From: Terfezia claveryi
Taxonomy: Eukaryota > Ascomycota > Pezizomycetes > Pezizales > Pezizaceae
Direction: 5' to 3'
Length of the DNA: 64,000 nt
Assembly: GCA_015179025.1 (NCBI GenBank)
Contig: WHUX01000016.1
Location: 496,001-560,000 of the forward strand
Shown here piece after piece: positions 54,218 to 64,000 of the stretch. The translations under genes and the position numbers were made by a program. The notes under the pieces were generated by a model. The model was not told where the DNA came from, made no database searches, and worked only from the letters and a program-made list of their open reading frames with translations. Positions within the stretch are counted from its first letter, which is position 1; each line of letters begins with the position of its first letter.

Positions 54218-55651
54218 ACTCCAGCCTTGTGATACCGCTGGAAGATTGTTTGTTGAGTTGAAGGGTTTGCGTTTAGTGCTTGACGTGTTTTGTTCAAGGT
54301 GGTGGGACACATTGGTTCTCTTGTTCGGGACTCCTGTAGATTTGTTTTGGGTTAAAGTTGACAGGATTGCCGTTGTCCAGCGGTAATACACTGCTCAATA
54401 CCAGTACTTGCAATTTCATGCACGACACTTCTTTGTTATGTTGCCTTAAAGGCGAGCACGTTGCCGGACAGATTGAGGATTGGGATTTTTTTTGGCTATT
54501 CCATAGCATGCGCTTCACTCACTGCCTGAAATGTAGAAGATTGGTGTAAGAAACTTGGGTGAATGCGGTTGGGTATCTTGAAGCATGAACGTTGTTTTGT
54601 ATATATATATATATAACTCAACAAATGCAAAGCCACAGCTTCCTCCAGAAAATTGTTCCTTTTTTTTTTCTTCTCCATCTAATACTTCTTTTGGAGATCG
54701 TGCGCTGCTACTTCACCACCACCACTACTACTACTACTACCACCACTGCCGTAAGATATATGAATGGAAACTGAAAAGAAATCCGACTACCGTATTTGGC
54801 AAGGGAACGTTGGCGGGTTTCCTATTTGGGTCTGATGCATACTTTATTGGAAATAAAAACCCATTTCCTACCCCCCACCCCCACCCCCCCCCCCCGCCCC
54901 ACAGTACTACCCCTCGCAGAAGCGCTCCCCATCTTGAAACTTTGGGGCTGTGTTCTGTCGTCCGCCTTATCCTTCTGGTTTGAGTTTTCTTGCATCCGGT
55001 TTTTGGGGTGTGTGTAGGGGGGGATCGAACTTGTCCGGAAGGATTAATAAATGAGATAGATTGGTTAGCTTTTTTTTTTTTTTTTTGTGGGGGGGAGGGG
55101 GGGGGGGGTGGCACTACCCCTCGCAGAGGCCCACGACCTACAGAGAAGGTGTGCATTTATTTGGGGGGCAGCTATATTTGCTGTTTGGTTGCCGTTGTTT
55201 CGCTCATACATTTTTTTATTATTATTTTTTTTTTTATTAATTAATTAAAAGTCTGGGAGCTTGAAAATGATATCGTCCCCTAAGGGCCTCGGAAGCATAA
55301 TGATTGTTAGTATGAGGATATATGTGATGTATGTCCTCCTGCCAGGGGATTGTGCCAACCAGACTAAATGTATGTATGTATATTCAGCAATCCAAACCGC
55401 CTTTCCCCCCCCCCCCCCCCCCAAACACACCCCCCAACCCCAAACACCCAATATACATAATATACCTTCCTCCTCCCCCCCCAAAAAAAAAAAATTGTAT
55501 ACAAATACAATCGTTACGCTACAGCAATAACCAATAATACCCAACAATAAACATCTCATCAAACGCAAAACGCACTTTCGCTATTAAAAAAGCACTTTCA
55601 AAGGAGGAATTACCCCACAAAAGGATTCTAACCAGAACACCCACCAGAGTT
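54218..55651. other. convergent 3' intergenic region rich in homopolymers
   Basis: Contains (TA)n (about 54600-54614), an ACC/ACT microsatellite (about 54714-54748), poly-C (about 54885-54900), poly-T then poly-G (about 55070-55108), and poly-C (about 55407-55422). ACTACCCCTCGCAGA occurs at 54906 and 55113. The dispersed 15-mer is at 55352-55366. No gene. Confidence 0.6.
55352..55366 (-). repeat. dispersed 15-mer, copy 5 (GTGCCAACCAGACTA)
   Basis: Exact match to the other four copies; solitary here. Confidence 0.75.
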
Positions 55652-56986
55652 CTAATACTCCAACGTCTTCTTGGCCCCATCAAACACCTTCGCCACGTCC
55701 GGCATAAAAAAGCTCTCAAACGCCAATGGCACATGTGTATCGAATCCCGTAACTCTACAAACAGGAGCCTCCAGCCTCAGGAAACACCTCTCGGCAACTT
55801 CACTAGCAACACCCTCCCCTACTCCTCCCGTCCGACTAGCCTCATGCACAACGATACATCTCCCTGTTTTGTTCACCGACTCCTCCACAGTCTTCTTATC
55901 CCATGGCCGTATTGTCCGTAAATCAATCAACTCTACTGTCACACCTAGTTCTTTCTCAATGTGCTTAATCGCCGCCTCACAAGTGTACACCATAGTCCCG
56001 TAGCTTATGATGGTGAGATCCTTCCCTTGCTTCAAAATCTCCGCCTTCCCTATTGGAAACCGGTACGGCGCAGTAGGGACCTGCTCGACCGCAGCGCGAT
56101 AGAGAATCTTGGGTTCCATAAAAATCACCGGATCATGAGCTCCCTGCGCGGCCTCGAGGAGCAGGCCCTTTGCCTGGATTGGCCCACGGGGAATAACCAC
56201 CTTTAGGCCCTGGCATCCCGAGAAGAAGCCCTCTGGGCTCTGGGAATGATACAGCGCGCCGTGGCCTACCGCACCTGTCGGCATACGCACAACGAGGTGT
56301 CCCGAGGTGAAGGACTTTGCGCCACCGGCTCGGTACCGGTACTTTGAGGCCTCGTTGTGTAATTGGTCAAAGGCCGGGAACATGTAATCCGCGAATTGGA
56401 TCTCTGGGAGTGCGGTGTGCCCTTGTGCAGCGAGGCCGATGGCGAAGCCGACAATCCCCTGCTCGGTAAGCGGGGTGTTGAAGACCCGCTGTGAGCCGAA
56501 ACGGTCGCTGAGGGAGGTGGTGCAGCGGAAAACGCCTTGTTGGGGAATCACCCAAGTTAGCCCAATAGACCGCTACAAGTCAACCGGCAGCAGTTGAACA
56601 TATACCGGGGATGGTGGGTGTGAGGCAGTAGCCGTACCTCCAAATGCTACATCCTCCCCAAAAATACACGCCGTTTCATCCTCCTCTAGTATGGTCGCCA
56701 GTGCATCATTGACCGCCTGGAAGTAGTTCATCTTCTTAGTCGTCGTGCTCGCTCGCACATCCACCGGCAGTTCCGGGTTGGCCAGCGCCGTGGCAGACGA
56801 GTGTGCTAGTAACGACGAAGCATTGAAATCGATTGGCAGATTCAGTTTCCGGTTGGAAGGGGGGGCGCTGGAATACGCTCGAGAGTGCCGGGAAGCTGAT
56901 AAAGAAAAGGCGCTGGAGGGTAGATTGCGGTGACGAAGTTGCTGGCGGAAGAAGAGCAGGCCGAGTGGTCGTCCAACAGGCATCAT
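55652..56986 (-). CDS. BCKDHB: branched-chain 2-oxoacid dehydrogenase E1 subunit beta, mitochondrial
   Basis: Exons 56986-56638 and 56535-55652 (intron 102 nt, GTACGG donor, AACAAG acceptor) encode 410 residues. With the alpha subunit it forms the thiamine-diphosphate-dependent E1 that decarboxylates the 2-oxoacids of Val, Leu and Ile in the mitochondrial matrix. The N terminus is Arg/Ser/Ala-rich, a mitochondrial presequence. The spliced junction gives GEDVAFGGVFRCT, and further on EQGIVGFAIGLA, EIQFADYMFPAFDQ, KYRYRAGG, GHGALYHSQSPE, KVVIPRGP, FMEPKILYR and VELIDLRTIRPWD, which match BCKDH rather than pyruvate dehydrogenase beta (compare YHSQSPE and EPKILYR). The length is normal. No defects are visible. 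Confidence 0.97.
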
Positions 56987-57365
56987 TGGGGATTATACCA
57001 TACGGTAGGGAACTTCGTGCGCACAGCTGAGAATATCGCGGAGATGGAGAGCTGGGAACTGCTGTGGGCCGCCGCGAATAAGCGACGCCGGCCGTTAGCT
57101 AAGCCTACGTGGTGCATATATGTAAAATGGTCGGGCTGGGGGAAGAGAGCTATTCCGGCCCCCACATTACGGGCTCAAGTATCGAGTCCCCTTGTTTGTT
57201 ATACAGCACAGGCTTCGATGGGCCCACAAGCAGACCTCCCAATGTAAAGAAAGGCCCCGCAAAGCATATTCGTAGCAATACAAGACAACCATAAACACCG
57301 CTCAGCCCTATGATACAAGCAAGAAATAGCCAATCTCGCCCCAGCCATGGTGGCCCCCAAACAAT
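56987..57365. other. promoter region of BCKDHB / 3' flank of the DDHD gene
   Basis: Both neighbours are on the minus strand; nothing else seen. Confidence 0.5.
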
Positions 57366-60300
57366 CTACTGTACACCCCGGGCCTTCACTGCTCGGACAT
57401 CTGGCCTAGCCCCCTTCATTCCAAGCCGCCTTCCCGACTCTGTTACCACGAACCGTACAAAGTCCCTGCTCTCCCAATAGCTCGAATGCGCCCCCAACAT
57501 ATTAAGATATTGATTCTCCAATACCCATCCACCGCTACTCCCCACATACCAATCCATGGTTCCGTTGTCGTTCAATAGATACATCCTCTTCTCGGCAATT
57601 TCCTCCCGCGAGAAGTCGTGCGTTTCCAATTCTATTGTGGACGGAAGACGGGTTAGGTTAGGCCGTGAAGGTGACAATACAGCGTCAGCAAGCGAAGCCG
57701 GGCTGGTATCCGCCATTGGCCCTCCAGGAAGAACCGACCTGAGAGTCGACCCTATGGATTCAAAGAGAGTAGATGTGGTGGAAGGAATAGGCTGTATCTT
57801 CAAATTCTCCGCGTACTCTACATCAACCGTTGGGTTGAGCCTGTACGCGATGGGATCAGAGTAATGCATGACATTGTATATATTGTCCACAGCGAGACAC
57901 CCATAGGTTCCCTGCTCGCCATATAACCTCAAATCAGATTCCACGTCGGGGGGGGTGTCTGGTTTCCTGCGTCCGGGGCGGGGGAGAAGCATCGCACGAT
58001 TAAGGAGTAAGAAAAAACCAGCTGGGGATCCAGCACAATACAAATTTGATGTGTCAAAATCGAAAAAATTTTGTTCGGAGGCAGCACTCAGAGCCTTGTC
58101 ATGTGCGTGTGGCAAGTCTTGAGATGTTCGTCTTCCCTGACCTGAGCAACCGTAGCAACCCTTTTTTGTCTTTGGATTGCTCATTTCCACTTCGAAATTA
58201 GCCTTGAGCTCTTGTTCTTTCCGCCAGTCGGCTATATATGTTGGCTGTCTACTTAAAACATCTAACGCAATAGCGCTCCCAAGGCTGTGAGCAATCAAGT
58301 GCACCCTCCCGCCCTCCTCTTCCCATCCAGGGTTGTGCATTTTCCACAGCCCATAGATCCTGTTTGCTTCCCTGACGACTGCAGCGATCATCTTGTGTTT
58401 GTGGGTATGAGAAAGATAATACGGTATATCAAGCATAACGTCGCCAATAAGGTTCCTTACAGCTGGGATTGTAGGAAGAGTGATGTTTTCGAGATTGTAG
58501 TTGTTTTTCTTCTTCGCTTGGGCAGGACCCATTCCATCCTCAAAAGATAATCCCATTCGCCAGTTGACAGGGAGGACCATCATTCCTTTCGTTGGCTCCC
58601 GGAGGTGCGGTGCAACAGCGGGGTCTTGAAGCTCCATATTCATTGCCCGCCGGAAGGAATTGATCGAATGCGTGAAATGGAAGGACTCCACTCGCTCGCT
58701 GAGCTTCTGCCCAATACCATGAATAACAAGGATGAGATCAGAAACCTTCTGCCTACCATCGTTTTCTTCTTCATCTTCGACGCAGGCACCAGCACTTTTT
58801 GCAGCTTCTGTCACCGGAGTTTTCTCATCGGGTTTTTGCTGTTTCGGTACAGTGACTCCAGTCCCAACTCCTTGCTCTTTTTTCCCGCGACCCGTGATTT
58901 TCCGCTTCGGATTCAATCTTTCCCATTCAGCAACGTTGAACCCTCGGACAACCCGGATGCCGACATTGTTCGCCCCAGATGCTCCTGCACTTTTGATAGT
59001 TGCGAGCGGTCTCCTATTCCCAAAACCCAACATTGTATCCCGGCATATATATGCCTCCTTAGAATTGGCAAAGATGACCCAATCGTTCGGGTTCGGAGTT
59101 GCAGAGTTAGAGATCCCTGCTGCATTCGCGTGTGTACTGGTTGTATCGGGTAGAGGCTCTGAGAAACTCCTCGTTGACGAAGCCGAGCTTGCAGCTGATG
59201 CTGGAAGTTTTTCCATAACTTTACTGGGTGGGACCATGGCGACGGTCACACCATGCTGTGGAGGAGTCCCCATTCTGCTTCCTGGACTAGCGCTTGCCCA
59301 ACTAGAGCTGTAGCTAGTGAAGACGCCTCTCCTCATAGAAGGGGTATTGGGCTTGCTACCCATATCATACCTCCTCCCACTCCCTATATCCATTGGCTCC
59401 GACTTCCCTGTACTTGTTCCCGGCCTACTGCCGCCCAAAGGTGTATTTGTAGCATCAGTCATGTCCCACAATTTCCACCTGACCTTCTCCTCCCCCTCTC
59501 GCCCCACCTGCACTGCACTTTCCAACTCTGCATCCCACTCCTCTGTCCACGCTCGAACTTCACAGTATCCGCGTTCTAGCCTATTTGCCATATCGGTCTC
59601 TACCGGTAGCATCGTATCTCGATAAAACCATGTGCCCCTGCAGACTCCACTGACATCGTGCACCGGGCTCCAGTAAATTGGTGCCATGGTCAACGACGGT
59701 AGCAGAACCTTATGCAGGCGTTGTATCCCAACGGGTATCTCTTTTTGCTTAACTGGTGCAGGCAATATCCCCTCCCTCTCGGGGCTAGCGCCGGTCGAAG
59801 AAACTGCGGACATAGGGGAGGATCTCCGCCTCTTGACTCCATTCCCGCTGAGCCCCGGACTGGTAGACCGTGACCGGTTTCGCCTCGAGAGACTCAGGCT
59901 GCGAATGAAAGGATTCGTAGTGATCCGGGGCGGAGGGTCGATTCCGGGATTGGAGGGTGACGATCCAGCACTACTGTAATCACTGGTCCTGCTTCGAATA
60001 GGGTTCCCCGTCCAGGGGTTAACTTCAGGGGAACTCGGCCGTCGCCGCTGCCGATTGTCTACCATTGTACGCGGTGGTGATTTTTCGTCCTCTCGAAGTT
60101 GTTTGGCAATGAGCTCATCTGGTCGTATCAAATTGAGGTTCGACCGTCCAAGTGTGCGTCCCCGTTTTATCAGCCCACCCATTTCCCCCTTTTCGGTTGT
60201 GCTCCCTATACTGCCTGCTAGACTGCTTTCATCCCTTCCACTACTTCCTGGACGTATCGGCGCATTAAGCATATCATGTCCTCGACCTTCTTCAGCATAC

Positions 60301-60635
60301 TCCTGCTGTTTAGTAACTGCACGATGATGCCGCAGGTGCCTCGGGGGATGTAAATCTGAACTTCCGGCACTCTTGTGAACCCCAGCCGCACTGCCACTCC
60401 CATTCCCCACACCACAAGAGTCCGTTCTCGGTACATCTGGGACCAACAACGACTGGTAGGCTTTCTCCAATGCCCGCGTGTCATGGTGGGCGAATGGTCT
60501 TGGAGGGTGTTTGATGCTCGAAGTTGCGGAGGTGGTTATCGGCAGGGGAGACAGAGGGTCGTCAAGGGGAAGCGGGGAGGTGTAGAACCACCAAGGGATG
60601 AGAGCTGGCGGGGACGATGGTGGCGGAGCAGTCAT
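57366..60635 (-). CDS. DDHD-domain phospholipase A1 (yeast Ddl1-like)
   Basis: The frame is open without introns. The first ATG is at 60635 (the frame extends upstream to 60677 only from a non-ATG codon), giving 1089 residues. The N-terminal 330 residues are Ser/Pro/Arg-rich and disordered. A conserved block PIYWSPVHDVSGVCRGTWFY follows. The lipase core has LILVIHGIGQ (about 640) and the nucleophile elbow IAHSLGS with Ser784. The C-terminal DDHD domain includes LYCAGSPAGFFLLL, DNIYNVMHYSDPIAYRLNP with conserved Asp/His/Asp residues, and NQYLNMLGAHSSYWESRDF. The family hydrolyses phosphatidic acid and other phospholipids, and yeast Ddl1 acts on mitochondrial cardiolipin and related lipids. It is longer than yeast Ddl1, mainly in the N-terminal tail. 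Confidence 0.94.
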   Translation of the reverse strand: MTAPPPSSPPALIPWWFYTSPLPLDDPLSPLPITTSATSSIKHPPRPFAHHDTRALEKAYQSLLVPDVPRTDSCGVGNGSGSAAGVHKSAGSSDLHPPRHLRHHRAVTKQQEYAEEGRGHDMLNAPIRPGSSGRDESSLAGSIGSTTEKGEMGGLIKRGRTLGRSNLNLIRPDELIAKQLREDEKSPPRTMVDNRQRRRPSSPEVNPWTGNPIRSRTSDYSSAGSSPSNPGIDPPPRITTNPFIRSLSLSRRNRSRSTSPGLSGNGVKRRRSSPMSAVSSTGASPEREGILPAPVKQKEIPVGIQRLHKVLLPSLTMAPIYWSPVHDVSGVCRGTWFYRDTMLPVETDMANRLERGYCEVRAWTEEWDAELESAVQVGREGEEKVRWKLWDMTDATNTPLGGSRPGTSTGKSEPMDIGSGRRYDMGSKPNTPSMRRGVFTSYSSSWASASPGSRMGTPPQHGVTVAMVPPSKVMEKLPASAASSASSTRSFSEPLPDTTSTHANAAGISNSATPNPNDWVIFANSKEAYICRDTMLGFGNRRPLATIKSAGASGANNVGIRVVRGFNVAEWERLNPKRKITGRGKKEQGVGTGVTVPKQQKPDEKTPVTEAAKSAGACVEDEEENDGRQKVSDLILVIHGIGQKLSERVESFHFTHSINSFRRAMNMELQDPAVAPHLREPTKGMMVLPVNWRMGLSFEDGMGPAQAKKKNNYNLENITLPTIPAVRNLIGDVMLDIPYYLSHTHKHKMIAAVVREANRIYGLWKMHNPGWEEEGGRVHLIAHSLGSAIALDVLSRQPTYIADWRKEQELKANFEVEMSNPKTKKGCYGCSGQGRRTSQDLPHAHDKALSAASEQNFFDFDTSNLYCAGSPAGFFLLLNRAMLLPRPGRRKPDTPPDVESDLRLYGEQGTYGCLAVDNIYNVMHYSDPIAYRLNPTVDVEYAENLKIQPIPSTTSTLFESIGSTLRSVLPGGPMADTSPASLADAVLSPSRPNLTRLPSTIELETHDFSREEIAEKRMYLLNDNGTMDWYVGSSGGWVLENQYLNMLGAHSSYWESRDFVRFVVTESGRRLGMKGARPDVRAVKARGVQ

Positions 60636-62645
60636 TGTAATAATTAGTAAGGATGAGATGGGTTGATATGTCGCCAAGTTCTGTTGGTTCTTGCTGGAGA
60701 GTATCTATCTATATGACGGCTCAGAGTAAATCCCAAAGTGGCCTTCACAGCTCTTGCTCCACTTCCACCCTTTGGCATCCACCTCAGGCCCGAAACATAG
60801 GCTGCTGAGCTCCTCACAGGTAAAACGCCAGCGTGATAAAACCACTTTGCGCAACCTGACGATCTGGGATGTTGTGGGTGACTCGCCGGGAAGCTGGAAC
60901 TGCTGAACACGGCTCGTAAGGCTCAGCTGGATATTTTGGCGTTAGCAATAATAATCGACGAATGGGGAGGAGCAGGAGATATTCGGGGGCGAGACCAGAA
61001 TGGTTCCCACAAAGCTTCCGCGTATGACTAGGACTTCCTTGGCAGGATATGACTGACTGCTCCTTGTGAGTCGGGGGCTTCTTCTGTCGCGCTCCACACA
61101 TGGCAGCCGGTTCCTGTTCTCATTGGTGCCTTCTGAGCAGCAGTTTTGTTGAAACTACAGTGTGTCCGTGTTCAACGGACTCGCATGACGTACTGTATGT
61201 ACCTCTGCCTCAACAACTCTTCATGGCAGGGGGGTTTGGACTGGGGCGACTGATCTCGAACGATGTTGAAGGAGCAATCGACGGGTCCTCGATGCTTTCA
61301 GCCTGTTCAGCCTGGGGGGTAGCTTTGTCCATGTCTATTCGTTGATCCAGGGACCTGGTTGGCTGATTAAGTAGGTACTGTACTCTACAGGACGTGGGTA
61401 CATAGATACAATTATCTAGGGCCCGACTGTTTGGTAGGTCGGGTTTGGTTTGAATATTCGGAGATTTCACAGGGGGGACTTGTAGTAGTAGCTGTACAGT
61501 GTGTACCGGTACCGTACTTGGTACAGTACAACGAGCACTGGATAATAAATATGCAGAGAAATTAACCCTCTACTATGTATAAGGCTTGAATCCTTGTTGA
61601 ATTTATTTGCGGTACTGTATCGATAATAAAATAATTCAGAAACTTTTTGGCGCATGAGAAGCTTGAGGGTAAATGCATTTGGTCAAGTTGGGCACATGCC
61701 ATCTGGAGATGACTTTCAGCGGAAACTCTCGATCCAAGCCAGATATCGAGATCACAAATCAGATGGTTATAGACATATGAAGTATATAATATGTATCATA
61801 TAAATGTAGCGTGGTGCAGGTAATAGAACAGTAAACTAACGTTTGTGACCAACACAAACAATAGCCCTCATTGTCCTTTGTTTACCTTATCACTAACCCC
61901 ACGCTTTATAAACTAGGAGCCATCTACGGGCTCCTCAAGTATCAGGATATCACGAAGCCATGCCAGTGATAGTGAAAATGTCTACGAGGCTAACGGCTAT
62001 GGATTGTATGGGACAAAAATGGCAACAGCTTCGACAACAGCTTCGACAACAGCTTCGACCGTACCTAGCCCTTGTCTCATCCTGGGAATCGCTGGGTGCA
62101 TGCACGGCTAGGTATTTTGGTCGACGGCCCTGCACTGTATATGCATACTTACTTATGCATCACCGGTACAGAGTAAATCCCTGGAGAAGAAACGAATCAA
62201 CCAGAAATACTTAGCTACCGTATGTTAGTCTGGTCGGAATACACGGTATGTACCTACTTTCACATGCACTCACGCTTTCACGACGGCTGACCCATCATGA
62301 CAGATACAGATGATAGGCACTGTCATGCAGTTCATTGCCCATTATTTGTTTTTTCAGGACCAAGACATGAGACATGGGATCAAATCTTGGTGTCAGACCC
62401 GGAGGCGGATGAGGCCGACTTGGCGTACAGTACTTACACGTTGCCGTTTCAGTGCCAAGCCTCCTCTCGATTATGAGCATCATGCAGCTCTCTGCCGTCG
62501 TGAAACAAATTGGCCAACAATTGGAACGGCTTCAGCAAGGACATGGGTAGGAAGGCTACTTAACACACTCGAGCCTCGCAAAATCACGAGCGGGCGCAAA
62601 ACTCGCCACACAGCCCTCGATACGGTTTGCTTTGACGAAGACTGG
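60636..62645. other. divergent intergenic region between DDHD and Zn2Cys6 genes
   Basis: Must hold both promoters. Short frames (61100-61345, 61960-62214) lack domains. GTACCGGTACCGTAC (about 61503) is a near palindrome. The frame of the next gene is open from 62310, so its start could lie upstream of the one chosen. Confidence 0.45.
62023..62058 (+). repeat. three tandem copies of CAACAGCTTCGA
   Basis: Exact 12-bp unit three times; if translated in the local frame it would give QQLR repeated. Confidence 0.85.
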
Positions 62646-64000
62646 ATGGATGAAAACTCTCAGATGAGTGAGTTCGGGGATGGCACGCCGGAGCCAGAGG
62701 CTGGCGGGTTGAACTCAGGAGGCCAGAGGCTGTCCGCTGCAAGAGCTGTACGTGAGTAGTACCTGTACTGAGGAGTTCGCCCGGAGGAAAAAAGTGTTCG
62801 GCTCTGCGGCGGTATCATTTGTGCACAGCTTACTGACTGCATTATACAGTGTGATTACTGCCGCCAGAGAAAGGTGAGGATTTGCCCCCAAAGCCTTCTA
62901 ATCACAAACAATGCTCATGGTTGGCGTTCGCAGGCCGGCTGTTCGAGAGAAAAGCCTCAGTGCCGCAACTGTAAGAATGCAAAGAGACAATGCACTTACA
63001 CGGACCCAGTACTGAGGAAAGAGAATCCTACAGTAAAAATGTAAGGAGCCGAGATACCAGTCTGTCTCGATATAAGTACTCTGTCCCTGACAGTATACAG
63101 CTCAGGCCAGTTGAGCAGTCTTGGATCGCGCCTGTCAAGGATCGAATCTCTGCTTCCATCATTGAAACCAACGTCACCGTCGATACAGACATCGTCTACC
63201 TCAAGGGAGAGTGAAGCTACCATGGAGAGACTTAGCAAGATTGAGCGGCGGATAGACGGTTTCGATGCTAAGCTTGACAGCATACACACACTTCTAATCG
63301 GCCTCACCAGATTCGCAAACAAGGCAGCTAAGATCACCGATGCCTCTGGCGCTCCAATCCCCCATTCAGCCGTAAATAGGCGATGTAGTACCACTGAAAG
63401 TGACATCACGGTCCACGATGGCCTAGAGGATGATTTGGTACCTGTTGGGGATTCGTTGCTACCTGATGACAATGGAAACACACAGTACCTTGGACGGTCT
63501 TCAAACTACTCCTTTACCGCAGATGCAGAGATGCTTGTTCAGTCACGACTCAGAGGAATGGGCCGTAAAATATCGGCTGCTAAGGGTAGTATAACAGACA
63601 ATAATAACCTGCACCGGAATACCCCCCATGGACAAGCTATTGGCGATTGGCGGGACAAAGAAGTTATTGAGGACGAAGAGGATGTCAATCCTCTCTCTGG
63701 GATGGCAATGCATATGGGAGATATGCACATGGGCGTTGACTCTGCGAATAGTAGAGAGCGGTCGTCACCTATAGAGATAGCCCCAAGACCATCGGGCCTG
63801 GATGAATCCGCTACCAGGAGGTTAGATGAAGCTGCAAGGCTCGCTGGGGTTGGAGGGAGGAAAAGTGGGGGTGATGAAGACTATTATAGTCCTACTGAAG
63901 AGGAAAAACAGATTTTACTCGATCGTAAGTACGCGTTGATGGGTGTCTGTATACGGCAGGATAGAAATCTGACCATCGTCAACCTAGGTATATACACTAA
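62646..64000 (+). CDS. Zn2Cys6 transcription factor, 5' part (continues beyond the window)
   Basis: Exons 62646-62747, 62850-62873, 62934-63040, 63101-63924 and from 63988 onward. Splicing assembles CDYCRQRKAGCSREKPQCRN followed by CKNAKRQC, a perfect C-x2-C-x6-C-x6-C-x2-C-x6-C zinc cluster that binds DNA in the nucleus. The next exon opens with LGSRLSRIESLLPSL and later ERLSKIERRIDGFDAKLDSI, the usual linker and coiled-coil dimerisation region. A long acidic, Ser-rich segment follows. The last exon begins after EEEKQILLDR, where family members continue into the fungal_trans domain, outside the window. The ATG at 62646 (MDENSQMSEF) is preferred because the upstream in-frame sequence lacks family character; 62310 is an alternative. 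The target pathway cannot be told. Confidence 0.88.

Noticed and set aside
53462..54391. 309-codon minus-strand frame
   Set aside because: Lies antisense over the subtilase catalytic exon, whose motifs and intron are clear; a codon-bias shadow.
55018..55040. possible minus-strand B box (AAGTTCGATCCCC)
   Set aside because: Upstream sequence is a poly-A/poly-C tract without an A box or acceptor stem.
57366..60677. start of the DDHD protein at 60677
   Set aside because: That codon is TTG; the first ATG in frame is at 60635.

Overview
This window looks like part of a filamentous ascomycete genome (Pezizomycotina). The evidence is short GT-AG introns of about 50-100 nt with CTGAC/CTAAC-like branch sites, together with typical fungal families: CFEM, Zn2Cys6, DHA1-type MFS, proteinase-K-like subtilase and DUF3455. 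Low gene density, long gene-free intergenic stretches and many transposon relics would suit a repeat-rich Pezizomycete (truffle- or morel-like). That placement is inference, not proven by the sequence.

Layout. 1-536: 3' end of a TenA/THI20-type thiamine gene. 1.5-4.4 kb: eroded DNA transposons (Tc1/mariner, PIF/Harbinger, a pogo-like end). 7030-12410: a complete Ty1/copia retrotransposon on the minus strand with apparently identical 147-bp LTRs, a GGATA target duplication and one intact 1489-codon gag-pol ORF. 12.4-28.4 kb: mostly non-coding, with two orphan genes (15.1 kb; a weak one at 19.5 kb), an internally deleted pogo-like element with intact ends (22578-23785), a stranded terminal exon (24.9 kb) and a MITE-like repeat (27.2 kb). 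28.5-31.6 kb: a secreted DUF3455 protein, a CFEM/GPI protein, and a 780-bp foldback element with about 200-bp arms starting 82 bp upstream of the CFEM start codon. 31.6-36.4 kb: gene-free. 36.5-45.6 kb: an orphan coiled-coil gene, a DHA1 MFS exporter with a very long N-terminal tail, a tubby/LURP-like protein and an EamA/DMT-family membrane protein whose intron is in frame and invisible to ORF calling. 45.7-50.2 kb: non-coding with a small dispersed repeat family. 50.2-51.3 kb: a dead carnitine/acylcarnitine-type mitochondrial carrier. 52.9-63.9 kb: the gene-rich end, with a secreted S8 subtilase, mitochondrial branched-chain ketoacid dehydrogenase E1-beta, a DDHD phospholipase A1 and the 5' part of a Zn2Cys6 transcription factor whose first zinc half-site sits on a 24-nt micro-exon.

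The genes do not form an obvious pathway or biosynthetic cluster; they are mixed housekeeping (thiamine, branched-chain amino acid catabolism, lipid hydrolysis), transport and secreted functions. The most distinctive content is mobile DNA: a young copia element with a C2H2 zinc finger at the end of Pol, an exact 15-bp sequence recurring five times, and the foldback element beside the CFEM promoter. Exon coordinates were derived by hand from splice motifs and reading frame; there is no RNA support.
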